Of a stretch of DNA of 64,000 bases, positions 7,851-16,117 are shown in pieces. The notes under the pieces were generated by a model. That model was given only the letters and a program-made list of their open reading frames with translations. It searched no databases and was not told the DNA's origin. Position 1 is the first letter of the stretch. Each line of letters begins with the position of its first letter. Source of the DNA: MGIIa-L3 sp11892u (GTDB lineage Archaea; Thermoplasmatota; Poseidoniia; Poseidoniales; Poseidoniaceae); contig CBFHXB010000007.1 in the NCBI GenBank assembly GCA_965659685.1, forward strand, positions 1 through 64,000, in the 5' to 3' direction. The position numbers and the translations under genes are program-made.

Positions 7851-10800
7851 ATGCGACGGCGCGCCTTGGCGATGCTTCTGATCCTGATGGTGGCGGTGCT
7901 GCCTGTTCAAGCGGAGGAACCGACGCCCGACCCGGTGTTGCTCGTGGCGTGGGGCGAGGGCGAGGACGGCCATGCGTACCGCTTGGTGATGGGCGACAAC
8001 GCGGCCTACACCGTCGACGTTGTTCTCGATCACACGCGCAACGGCTTGCCCCTCCAAAGCAACGTCTCCGTCGCATGGGCCGTGGAAGACGGACGTTCGG
8101 TCGCGACCCTTGTGGTCGATGCTGCCCTTGCGTGGAACGACACGGTCCAGCTGGTCGTCGACGTGTTGGGCAAGGACGGGTCACCCGTGGATTGGCCGCC
8201 CGTGGAGCGGACGGTTCAGGTCGGTCGTTGGAACCAGCCCCTCGCGGACCACGAAATCACCACGTCTTCCAACTGGACGCTGGACCAGGCCACGGTGACC
8301 GACGGGGCCCCGCAGCGTTTCTTCCTCGAGTTCAACGGTCACGGCTGGCAAGAGCGCGTCGGGGAGGTCCTCGAAGCGTGGGAACTCGGTGACGGGCGAT
8401 TGCTGCTCTTGGAAACGGCCGACAACTCCACCATCGACCTGGATCTTGTTTTGGACCGCGTCTGGCGTAACGAGACCAGCACCGCGGGCGTTTTGCAGGC
8501 CAGCGTGTTTGACGCGGCTGGGTTTGGGACCCTGACCCTCATCGACGATGTCGATGGGGCACGCACAGAGGTCGCCGCCACCGTCAGCGAGGCGACCCTC
8601 AACCGTTCGACGCTCAACGGCGTGATCAGCGAACGTCTTCGCATCGAAGCCAACGGCTCGCTTGAGGTTGAGACGATCGAAGACAACAGCAGCGAAGGGA
8701 CCCTCGACATCGACGGCACCGTGGCGGTGCTCGTCCTCGAACTGTGGGACGAAGACGGTGTTCGACGGCTCGACCATCAGCAAATCGAGGCGGTGGCGGA
8801 CTTCACCTTGATCGAAGACGGCACGCGAATGGACCTCGACCTCGAGGCCTTCCAATCGCTTCAGCGGTGGGAGGACGGGGTGCGGGTCGACCAACTTGAA
8901 CGCATTCGCGGGTCCGGCACCTTTGGATTCGTTGAGCAAGACGAAAACACCACCGTGGCCATCAACGGCACCGTCCATGACTTCCATCAGTGGAGCGAAG
9001 ACGGCGAAACCCTTGCCGATCGGCTTCACGTTGACGGGGTGCTGACCGGGGATGCAGAGGGGACCTTTGGCATCGTTCGGGACATCGAAGCGACGGTTGA
9101 CGCCGACAACGCCACCGGCGTCTCGCATCGTGTCCACATCATTCACCAAGAGGACTGGTTCAATTTCACTGGGTTGAACGGTGGGTCCTTCTTTGGCAAC
9201 CAAGGTTTGGGCGCGCATCACAACGAATCCTGGTCCTATGATGTGGTTGGAATCGACAACGAGAACCGCACCATCAGGGTGATATGGCAACAAACCGGGC
9301 CCGACGCCTCAGAAGGAGACGAGATGCCCGAACGCTCGCCGATCCCCATTGAACCCGTGGCTCCTGAGCCCGTGGACGGACTCGGCGAGGTGACGGTCGG
9401 ACGTGAAACTGGCGTGATGCCGATTCCTGCTGCACCTGGCGATGCCTTCCTCCTCGACCAACAGGCCGGAATGGAGCTGTCCGTGGAGGTCCTCGAGTAC
9501 AGCACCGATGTCGCCGATGGACGCACCTTCGAGACCGCCCGTTGGACCGGCACCTACGTCGAGTTTGGAGGCACCGCAGAAGGGCATCTGGTTGCCGTTG
9601 GACCGCTCAAGGGCCTCTCCACCAGCGTGGCGAGAAGCCTCGAGGTGCCCTACGGGGATGAGGGCGAAGTTGCGTGGTTGAACGAATCGCAAACCCTCGC
9701 TCGCGTCTTGTCGCCCTCGGTGGTGACGGCGGAGGGCAACACCCCGCCCACCTTCCATGGCTTGACACAACCCAACGGGCTAGCGGGCGCTGAAGGGGCC
9801 CGCAGCAGTCTCCTGGTGGCCGAGGTCAGCGACGTGGACTGGAACCTCGAGCGGGTCGAAGTCGACCTTTCTGCCCTTGGCTTGGGCGTTCGGGTCTTGA
9901 ACGACCGAGGCGCGGACGGCGACGCAGCGGTCGACGACGACCGTTGGACGACCACGCTTTCCGTGCTGGACACCACAACGGGCGTGTTTTCCGCGCCGGT
10001 CACCGTCGTCGACGCCTTCACCTCGACGACCTACGACAACGCCACGGTGCAGATCGACAATCCTGCCCCACGGTTGATCAGCGTCGACTTGGTTCCCGAT
10101 CGCGTTCAGCGGGGAGGGACCGTCATCGTCGAAGCGAACGTGGTTGACCAGCACGGCGTTTCTTCCGTCGCCGTGGACCTCAGCGGATTGTCGGGCGGCG
10201 CCCTTGTCCCCTTGGCCCAAGTGGCCGGTACCACGACGTGGAGCGGAGCATTCACGCTCCCGTCTGGTCTCCAGCCCGGTTGGATGACCCTCCCGTGGTT
10301 GCTCGAAGACGCAGAAGGGGCTTCGGCCCTGGTCACACGAAGCGTTCTGGTGGGAGACAGCGGTGGATTGGTCGGGCCGTTCGCGGTGCCTGAGGATCCC
10401 GAAGAGGGGTTGTCACGTTTGCTCGTGCTGAACGATGCGCCGACCGTCGTTGCAGAAACGATGACGGTTGACGAGGCTCGACGCGGGGACTCCTGCGTCT
10501 CGTACACCGTTCAGGTCACGGACCAAGACGGCATCAATGGCGTGCAAATTGATCGTGGGACCCTGACCCCATTGGGTCAACAGGCCGGTTGGACGGCCAT
10601 GCGGAACGACGGCCAAGGCGCGGACCAAGCAGCGGGTGACGACGTCTGGTCCACCTGCCTCGAGGTGCGCACCGGAACCCCTCTCGGGGCACACGAACTT
10701 CTCGTTCGGGCCTCGGACCTCTACGGTGAGGCCTCTCCGACCGCTTCAACGGTGTTCCGGCTTGACGCGGGCGGGACGACGGGCGGTGGTGATCAAAACG

Positions 10801-10922
10801 GTGAATTGCAACCCGCCTTGCTCTGGGCAGGGCTCGGCATTGTAGGCGTGCTTGTGGTTGGCCTTCTTGTGGCCCTGTCCCGAAGAGAGGGCGGCTCCAG
10901 CGACCGATTTGGTGACCGGTGA
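7851..10922 (+). CDS. Large secreted, membrane-anchored surface protein
   Basis: The 1023-residue product starts with a signal peptide (MRRRALAMLLILMVAVLPVQA) and ends with a hydrophobic helix around residues 990-1013 followed by SRREGG, which suggests an outside domain held by one C-terminal anchor. The body is acidic and rich in Asp, Glu, Thr, Val and Asn-X-Thr sequons, with beta-sandwich-like repeats. One possible Ig-like unit begins near residue 640 with NTPPTFHGL and another near 860 with NDAPTVV. No catalytic motif is visible. The ATG is preceded by AAGGTGAAACC. A role in the cell surface or in adhesion is inferred only from the architecture. Confidence 0.85.
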   Translation: MRRRALAMLLILMVAVLPVQAEEPTPDPVLLVAWGEGEDGHAYRLVMGDNAAYTVDVVLDHTRNGLPLQSNVSVAWAVEDGRSVATLVVDAALAWNDTVQLVVDVLGKDGSPVDWPPVERTVQVGRWNQPLADHEITTSSNWTLDQATVTDGAPQRFFLEFNGHGWQERVGEVLEAWELGDGRLLLLETADNSTIDLDLVLDRVWRNETSTAGVLQASVFDAAGFGTLTLIDDVDGARTEVAATVSEATLNRSTLNGVISERLRIEANGSLEVETIEDNSSEGTLDIDGTVAVLVLELWDEDGVRRLDHQQIEAVADFTLIEDGTRMDLDLEAFQSLQRWEDGVRVDQLERIRGSGTFGFVEQDENTTVAINGTVHDFHQWSEDGETLADRLHVDGVLTGDAEGTFGIVRDIEATVDADNATGVSHRVHIIHQEDWFNFTGLNGGSFFGNQGLGAHHNESWSYDVVGIDNENRTIRVIWQQTGPDASEGDEMPERSPIPIEPVAPEPVDGLGEVTVGRETGVMPIPAAPGDAFLLDQQAGMELSVEVLEYSTDVADGRTFETARWTGTYVEFGGTAEGHLVAVGPLKGLSTSVARSLEVPYGDEGEVAWLNESQTLARVLSPSVVTAEGNTPPTFHGLTQPNGLAGAEGARSSLLVAEVSDVDWNLERVEVDLSALGLGVRVLNDRGADGDAAVDDDRWTTTLSVLDTTTGVFSAPVTVVDAFTSTTYDNATVQIDNPAPRLISVDLVPDRVQRGGTVIVEANVVDQHGVSSVAVDLSGLSGGALVPLAQVAGTTTWSGAFTLPSGLQPGWMTLPWLLEDAEGASALVTRSVLVGDSGGLVGPFAVPEDPEEGLSRLLVLNDAPTVVAETMTVDEARRGDSCVSYTVQVTDQDGINGVQIDRGTLTPLGQQAGWTAMRNDGQGADQAAGDDVWSTCLEVRTGTPLGAHELLVRASDLYGEASPTASTVFRLDAGGTTGGGDQNGELQPALLWAGLGIVGVLVVGLLVALSRREGGSSDRFGDR

Positions 10923-10951
10923 AGGCGCTCGTTTACCTGTTCCGACAACCG

Positions 10952-10959
10952 TTTATACT
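10952..10959 (+). promoter_or_regulatory. TATA box of tRNA-Gly
   Basis: TTTATACT lies 26-33 bp upstream of the first tRNA base, the normal archaeal spacing. Confidence 0.7.
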
Positions 10960-10984
10960 CGGCCTCGGTGGGACGCCTGCACAC

Positions 10985-11056
10985 GCGAGCGTAGTGTAGT
11001 GGTTATCACCTGGCGTTGCCAACGCTAGAACCCGGGTTCGAGTCCCGGCGCTCGCA
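10985..11056 (+). tRNA. tRNA-Gly (anticodon GCC)
   Basis: The 72-nt sequence folds into a full cloverleaf. The acceptor stem is GCGAGCG paired with CGCTCGC, with discriminator A at 11056. The D-arm contains AGTGGTTA. The anticodon stem TGGCG/CGCTA closes the loop TTGCCAA, which gives anticodon GCC. The T-arm contains GGTTCGAGTCC. No intron is seen and CCA is not encoded. A TATA box lies at the expected distance upstream. Confidence 0.97.
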
Positions 11057-11118
11057 TCTTCGCATCACTGCACGGCCATCACCGGCAGGTTGAACCCCAA
11101 CGGCGCGGTCAAAGGGGC

Positions 11119-11445
11119 ATGGACGAACGCCAAATCTTCGTGGGCAAGAAGCCCGTTCACCTCTACGTACGCGCCGTGGTCATGGCCATGGAATCCGGTG
11201 ACCGCACCGTCCGCTTGACGGCTCGAGGCACCGCCATCAGCACCGCCGTTGATGCGGCAGAACTCTGCCGCAGGCGGCACGGAACCATTGCAGCAGGCTT
11301 GCCCGAGACCGTTCATGTCCGCTCTGTGGACATTTCAACCGAGATGACCGAACGACGCGACGGCGGCGGTGAGCGAGGCGTGAGCGCGATCAACATCGTG
11401 CTCGAAGGCGAGGGCGACGTGCCCGCTCAGAGCGAAGAAGAGTGA
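11119..11445 (+). CDS. albA: Alba family DNA/RNA-binding protein
   Basis: The 108-residue product has the Alba pattern: IFVGKKPVHLYVRAV at the start, a central helix with ARGTAISTAVDAAEL, and EGERGVSAINIVL-like beta strands in the second half. The position-16 lysine region that touches nucleic acid is represented by GKKP. Alba coats DNA and RNA in archaea as dimers. The gene follows tRNA-Gly. Its 3' end overlaps the convergent arsC-like gene by 19 bp. The C-terminal tail is acidic (PAQSEEE), and the internal ERRDGGGERG loop is longer than in the shortest family members. Confidence 0.9.
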   Translation: MDERQIFVGKKPVHLYVRAVVMAMESGDRTVRLTARGTAISTAVDAAELCRRRHGTIAAGLPETVHVRSVDISTEMTERRDGGGERGVSAINIVLEGEGDVPAQSEEE

Positions 11446-11807
11446 GCATCACGGAGCGCCTTCAATCGGCGCGTGATGTCGTCCGCCGTCGCTTCATACT
11501 GCGACAATGGACCTCCGACGGGGTCTTCCAAACCCCAATCTTCGTCGATGCGGACGGTGGGGCAAGACACCCCGCAACCCATGGAGATCACCATGTCCGC
11601 ACGCTCAGCGTCGATGGTCTCGATTCCTTTTGGATGCAGACCGGTTGCATCGATGCCCCGGGTTTCCAGCACCGTCAATGCGTTCGCTGCAACCTGAGAG
11701 GCCGGATGGGTCCCAGCGCTGGAGGCTTCGAATCCCATCGACCGGGCAATGGCCTCGGCCATTTGCGACCGGCATGAGTTTCCCACGCAGACAAAGCACA
11801 GATGCAT
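11427..11807 (-). CDS. arsC: ArsC-type arsenate reductase / low-molecular-weight phosphatase fold
   Basis: The 126-residue product starts with the P-loop CVGNSCRSQMAEA, followed by SAGTHP and MGCGVSCP, then DWGLEDP. The P-loop Cys plus the two Cys in GCGVSC fit the thioredoxin-coupled arsenate reductase branch rather than a plain tyrosine phosphatase. The enzyme reduces arsenate to arsenite for export. No arsenite pump or ArsR regulator is next to it. The start at MHLCF is chosen because it begins the first beta strand; a methionine 8 codons upstream is an alternative. It is convergent with and overlaps albA by 19 bp. Confidence 0.85.
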   Translation of the reverse strand: MHLCFVCVGNSCRSQMAEAIARSMGFEASSAGTHPASQVAANALTVLETRGIDATGLHPKGIETIDAERADMVISMGCGVSCPTVRIDEDWGLEDPVGGPLSQYEATADDITRRLKALRDAHSSSL

Positions 11808-11905
11808 GGGCGAAGGAAGCGTCCACATGCCTTGAAGGAAACTACGGAGGTCTTCCTGCTCTTGCCTTGAGCGTGAATTGAAAAGACCCCTCGCGATGGA
11901 TACCC

Positions 11906-12913
11906 ATGGCAGGCTCACCCGTGTCCACCCATTCCCCTTCCGCTGGCCCCCCCGCGGAGGGCCCTTCGCCGGACCAACAGCGCCAGATGGAACAGGCGTA
12001 CACCCAGATGAAGCGAAAAATGGCCATGCAGTCGCTTGGAAAGCGCATCAAGCACAAGGTCATGGTGCTCTCCGGGAAAGGCGGTGTCGGCAAGTCCACC
12101 GTGTCGACTGGACTGGCTCTTTCCTTGGCTCAACAAGGCCTCAAAGTCGGCATCCTCGACATTGACATCACCGGCCCAAACGTGCCGAAGATGATGGGTC
12201 TGGACGGCCGACGCTTGCACGTCGAGGAAGGGCGCATTCATCCTGCTCAGGGCCACCTTGGCGTCAAGGTCATCTCGATGGCCTTCCTGCTGGACGACGA
12301 CGACACACCCGTGGTTTGGCGCGGTCCAATCAAGCTCGGCGCCATTCAGCAATTCATCGGAGACGTTGAATGGGGCGACCTCGATTACCTCGTGATCGAC
12401 TTCCCTCCCGGCACGTCGGACGAACCGTTGACCGTGGCCCAATCCCTTCCCGACATCGACGGCATGGTCATCGTCACCACGCCACAGGACGTGGCCCTGT
12501 TGGACAGCCGGAAATCCATCGGTTTCGCTGAATCCCTCAAGGTTCCCGTGCTCGGCGTCGTCGAGAACATGAGCGGTTACACCCTCCACGGGAACGCGCC
12601 GGCGGGCACAGAAGTGCAAATCGCGGGTCCTGGTGGCCGCAACCATACGGTCACCGCAGATGCCGAAGGAGCCTTCCACGTCACCCTCGACTTGTTCAAG
12701 CAGGGCGGTGGCGCAGCCACGGCAGAAGAATTCGGCATTCCTTTCCTCGGCGCCCTCCCCTTCGACCCAGGTTTCGTCCGTGGTGGCGATGATGGCGTCC
12801 ACCGCATCGTCAGCGACCCTGAAGGTGCTTCGTCCATCGCTTTCGCTGAAGTGGTCGCTGCCATCCAGGCGCAAATCGGCCAATCTGCGGGCAAGGGATT
12901 GGAAATCGTCTGA
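11906..12913 (+). CDS. Mrp/ApbC/NBP35-family P-loop ATPase lacking the CPxC motif
   Basis: The 335-residue protein has the deviant Walker A SGKGGVGKST at 56-65, DIDITGPNVPKM at 85-96 and DFPPGTSDEP at 165-174, which together define the Mrp iron-sulfur carrier ATPases. Family members normally place a CPxC iron-sulfur motif after the segment ENMSG. Here ENMSG at 220-224 is followed by about 40 residues with no cysteine, and then by LFKQGGG as in the family. The entire protein has no cysteine. The first 45 residues are Pro/Ser/Gln-rich. The next gene, 11 bp away, encodes DUF971, a domain that in plant HCF101 is fused to Mrp. Function as an iron-sulfur carrier is therefore in doubt or needs the partner. 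Confidence 0.88.
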   Translation: MAGSPVSTHSPSAGPPAEGPSPDQQRQMEQAYTQMKRKMAMQSLGKRIKHKVMVLSGKGGVGKSTVSTGLALSLAQQGLKVGILDIDITGPNVPKMMGLDGRRLHVEEGRIHPAQGHLGVKVISMAFLLDDDDTPVVWRGPIKLGAIQQFIGDVEWGDLDYLVIDFPPGTSDEPLTVAQSLPDIDGMVIVTTPQDVALLDSRKSIGFAESLKVPVLGVVENMSGYTLHGNAPAGTEVQIAGPGGRNHTVTADAEGAFHVTLDLFKQGGGAATAEEFGIPFLGALPFDPGFVRGGDDGVHRIVSDPEGASSIAFAEVVAAIQAQIGQSAGKGLEIV

Positions 12914-12924
12914 GGTGATGCCGA

Positions 12925-13281
12925 ATGACCGACTCGATGCCCGTCATGACTCGGCTTGAGCGCCGTCAGGTCGACCTTCACCTCACCTATGAGGACGGTA
13001 CGGAGTTCACCGTCTCCTACGACGACCTCCGGCACGCGTGTCCTTGCGCCAAGTGCGCACCGTCGCGCAACCTCGACGACACCAGCAAAGCCCTTCGCCG
13101 TCAGGTCGAGGCCCTGCCTCCCACCAAACCCACGGTCCGTACGGTCGGCAATTACGCCTTGACCTTCGAGTGGGAGGATGCCGGATGCAGTTCCGGAATC
13201 TACCGCTTCGAACGGCTGTGGGCCTTGGCCAACCGCCAAGATCCGGACGGCGGCAAGCCCTACGTTCACGGGGCGTGGTGA
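12925..13281 (+). CDS. DUF971-domain protein (GBBH-like N-terminal fold)
   Basis: This 118-residue protein has the DUF971 pattern: VDLHLTYEDGTEF, SYDDLRHACPCAKC, VGNYALTFEWEDAGCSSGIYRFERL and a short tail. C39, C41 and C44 form a compact cysteine cluster suited to zinc or iron-sulfur binding. DUF971 is fused to Mrp-type ATPases in HCF101 proteins and is here the immediate downstream neighbour of a cysteine-free Mrp. I infer that the two act together. The start may be at 12925, 12937 or 12946. The next gene, bud32, begins 4 bp after the stop. Confidence 0.88.
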   Translation: MTDSMPVMTRLERRQVDLHLTYEDGTEFTVSYDDLRHACPCAKCAPSRNLDDTSKALRRQVEALPPTKPTVRTVGNYALTFEWEDAGCSSGIYRFERLWALANRQDPDGGKPYVHGAW

Positions 13282-13285
13282 GCCG

Positions 13286-13954
13286 GTGTTCGAGCCCACC
13301 GTTCGCCTGCATCTCGGCGCAGAAGCCGAGGTGACGGCAGGTTCGTGGTTCGGTCTTCCGGCGGTCTTGAAACAGCGTCGAGCGCGTGCGTGGCGTCATC
13401 CAGACCTCGACGAGCGCCTTGGTCGGCAACGCATGCTGGCGGAGGCCCGCATCCTGCTCCGTTTGCATCGTGCGGGCCTTCCAGTGCCGGCTTTGCTGGA
13501 CGCGGACGTTGACGAAGACCGGCTCGTGCTCGAGCACGTGCACGGCCGTCCTCTTATCGACGTGCTGCGCGATGCGTCGCTGGTCGACGTCAACCCCTTG
13601 CTGTTCCTGGTCGGAAAAGCGGTGCGTCAACTGCACGCTCAAGCCGTGACCCACGGTGACCTCTCCACGAACAACATCATGATCCGCGATGACGGAACCG
13701 TGGTGCTCATCGACTTCGGCTTGGCCACCATCGAATACGACCTTGAGCGCTACGGGATTGACCTGCACGTGCTTGACGAAGTGTTGGGAGCAAGCCATCC
13801 GGACCGCGAGGGTGCGATGGAGGCGTTGGAATCCGGGTACCTCGCCTCCGAGCATGCGGCAGCCTGCGAGGCGCCAGGCGGCGTCGTTCCTTCGGCAGCT
13901 GACGTGATCCAACGGCTCGGCTTGGTCCGGAGTCGTGTGCGCTACCACAGCTGA
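13286..13954 (+). CDS. bud32: Bud32-type kinase of the KEOPS complex
   Basis: The product has 222 residues and starts at a GTG (VFEPTVRLHLGAEAEV), 4 bp after the DUF971 stop. It has the minimal protein-kinase fold of Bud32/PRPK: VLKQRRARAWRHPDLD, EARILLRLHRAG, the catalytic HGDLSTNN at 123-130 and the metal-binding DFGLA at 143-147. In KEOPS it serves with Kae1 in making the threonylcarbamoyl-adenosine of tRNA position 37. In many archaea Bud32 is fused to or next to Kae1; here no kae1 is in the window. Confidence 0.92.
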   Translation: MFEPTVRLHLGAEAEVTAGSWFGLPAVLKQRRARAWRHPDLDERLGRQRMLAEARILLRLHRAGLPVPALLDADVDEDRLVLEHVHGRPLIDVLRDASLVDVNPLLFLVGKAVRQLHAQAVTHGDLSTNNIMIRDDGTVVLIDFGLATIEYDLERYGIDLHVLDEVLGASHPDREGAMEALESGYLASEHAAACEAPGGVVPSAADVIQRLGLVRSRVRYHS

Positions 13955-13958
13955 AGCG

Positions 13959-16031
13959 TCACTCTTCCTCGGTCCTGCGGTCCCGGGCTTCCTGTTGGAT
14001 CTGGACCACGTAGAGGAAGGTCAGCCCCAACATCGCCATGAGCCCGACTTGAAGCACGGTGTTGGAATAGGGTTGGAGCACGACTTCGCGGCTGTAGATT
14101 CGAACCGATGTCTCCTCGGATGCGCTTCGTTCGAGGTAGATGATGTGGTCCTCAAGCACCGTCGGTGACCATTGGTCCCGCGTGTCCGCGGTCAACACTT
14201 CGGTCAGGTTCGTGGACAGGTCGTGAAGGTGGATTTCCCCGTCGAGGTACTTGGCTTCGGGATTGATGGGGTTGAGGTGGTCCCAGCCGGTGTAGGCCAA
14301 GACGCCGTCGCCAAGGTCGGGATCTGCTGCAGGGTACTTTCCGTCTCCAATGAGGTGCATGGAACCCTCCGTGCGATCGTAGAGGACCAAACGGTCCACC
14401 GTGCTGACGTTGACCACCGCCACGAGGTGGGTTTGGCTGAGTTCCAGATCAATGATCGTCCCGTTGACCACGTCAGCCGGCAAGCCCCATGCCTCCATTT
14501 CGGCCTCTTGTTCGAGGGAGGCACTGGCGTTCAGGGGCACGGTCAGTGCACCGCTCGTGCCCAGCCTGGCCATGCGCACGTGAAGCGGCTCTTCCTCCGT
14601 GCTCCAGGCCAATTCTGCGCCTTCGGCCACCAAAGCGATGACACCGGTAGCGGGTGCAGGAAGGACGGCTTGATCCCCTTGCATCGTCCATCCGTGCAAG
14701 GTGCCGTTGACGACCGCGAGGACCACCGTACCGTTCGGACCTTCGGCCAAGGTCAGCACGGACGGACGCTCATCGATGGCCGCTTCCATCGCGACTGTTT
14801 GGGGTGCATTGGTTTGAATCACGCGGATGATGGAGGCGTTGGCCATGGCCAAGTGCCCTTGGTCCAGGGCCAACAGGTCGCCTTCGCTCATGTTCGGCTG
14901 AGCCACCTCAAGCACAACCTCAGGGGCCGCAAGGTCGTTTAGAACCACCACGTGGACCCCGCTTCGGTTGTCCATGGTGGCCACCCAACCGTCGGCAGCT
15001 GCAGCACCTTCAGGCGCTTCGATGCCTCCTGCCGGCAACGCCTGGTGGGTCAGGTCGTAAGTGACCACGAGCAGCACCAGGAAGAGCACAACGCCCAGCC
15101 CAAGCCGTGATTCACGTGCACCGGGGTGTCGGAATCGGTGCAGCAGGCCCATGACAGGTGCAACAAGGGCACGCAACGCAACCTTTGGTTGGGTCAAGAG
15201 CGACGCCAATCGTGCGTTCATCGTGCGCTCATCGCCAATGCGCCAAACAAAGCCGACCGAGCGTTCGGTCATGGCCACGGCTCCTGCGGCGATCAGGAAT
15301 CCACCGACGATGTCCGAAATCCAATGGATGCCGAGGTAAACGATCGTGAACGCGGTCACCGCCGTGTAGAGCAAGACCGTGTGACGGTATCGGGTCCAAC
15401 GACGGTCTTCGTCGTAGCGAAGCAGGCAGAGCCAGACGACGAACGGAATCCCGATGTGAAGGCTTGGCATGCCGTTCGTGAAGGGGTCAATGCGACGGAA
15501 CCAGTCGGCAATTTCCGGCGTCAAATCGTACGCGATGGTCTCCATCCCGGGGATGACGTCACCGGTCACGCGGACGTTGAAGAACAGGTAGAAGGGCACG
15601 GCCAAGATGTACACCCAAGCGATGGAGAGGACGATCCTGTCGGCCATCCATCGGTCATCGAAGTAAGCCACGTAGAAGACGGAGACATAGCAGATGAACA
15701 TGAACCCGGCCACGTAGAAGTGCGTCAGCGCGATGGACAACCACCTCGCTTCGAAGGCCTCCTGCACGCGCAGGACGAGGTCACCCTCGATGGCGTAAAT
15801 CCAGGCCGTCATGTCGAGGTTGGTGTTGGCCATCAGGATTCGATCGACTTGGTCGAGGAAGTCCTTGGCGTTGTAGATCATCAACAAAAGGAGCACGTGC
15901 ACCCAATAGCGGCGGATGAAATCCACGAAACCGGACAACGTCAGGCGACTCCATGGCGGCGCATAGACCGGAAGGAGCACCACGCCCAGCGCGAGTGCGC
16001 TGATCATCCACGTCAGGTAGACGCCTTCCAC
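13959..16031 (-). CDS. PAP2-family membrane phosphatase fused to a large extracytoplasmic domain
   Basis: This 690-residue protein has about six N-terminal membrane helices (residues 1-260). They include the PAP2 phosphatase motifs PSLH at 189-192 and HWISD at 236-240, as in inositol-phosphorylceramide-synthase-like enzymes. A further helix near residues 310-330 leads into a region of about 330 residues with many Asn-X-Thr/Ser sequons and beta-strand repeats (for example YDRTEGSMHLIGDGKYP), resembling a beta-propeller. A final helix lies at about 660-680. The catalytic part probably acts on lipid phosphates or transfers lipid head groups. The combination with an outside propeller is unusual. 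The stop lies 4 bp from the convergent bud32 stop. Confidence 0.8.
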   Translation of the reverse strand: MEGVYLTWMISALALGVVLLPVYAPPWSRLTLSGFVDFIRRYWVHVLLLLMIYNAKDFLDQVDRILMANTNLDMTAWIYAIEGDLVLRVQEAFEARWLSIALTHFYVAGFMFICYVSVFYVAYFDDRWMADRIVLSIAWVYILAVPFYLFFNVRVTGDVIPGMETIAYDLTPEIADWFRRIDPFTNGMPSLHIGIPFVVWLCLLRYDEDRRWTRYRHTVLLYTAVTAFTIVYLGIHWISDIVGGFLIAAGAVAMTERSVGFVWRIGDERTMNARLASLLTQPKVALRALVAPVMGLLHRFRHPGARESRLGLGVVLFLVLLVVTYDLTHQALPAGGIEAPEGAAAADGWVATMDNRSGVHVVVLNDLAAPEVVLEVAQPNMSEGDLLALDQGHLAMANASIIRVIQTNAPQTVAMEAAIDERPSVLTLAEGPNGTVVLAVVNGTLHGWTMQGDQAVLPAPATGVIALVAEGAELAWSTEEEPLHVRMARLGTSGALTVPLNASASLEQEAEMEAWGLPADVVNGTIIDLELSQTHLVAVVNVSTVDRLVLYDRTEGSMHLIGDGKYPAADPDLGDGVLAYTGWDHLNPINPEAKYLDGEIHLHDLSTNLTEVLTADTRDQWSPTVLEDHIIYLERSASEETSVRIYSREVVLQPYSNTVLQVGLMAMLGLTFLYVVQIQQEARDRRTEEE

Positions 16032-16117
16032 GCTCTTGCCTTTGGGCGAACGACTTCAACGTTGGGCGTCCTTTGCCTCGTCGGTGCGCTCTTGAGGGGG
16101 CGACGCTTGGGCGCAGC

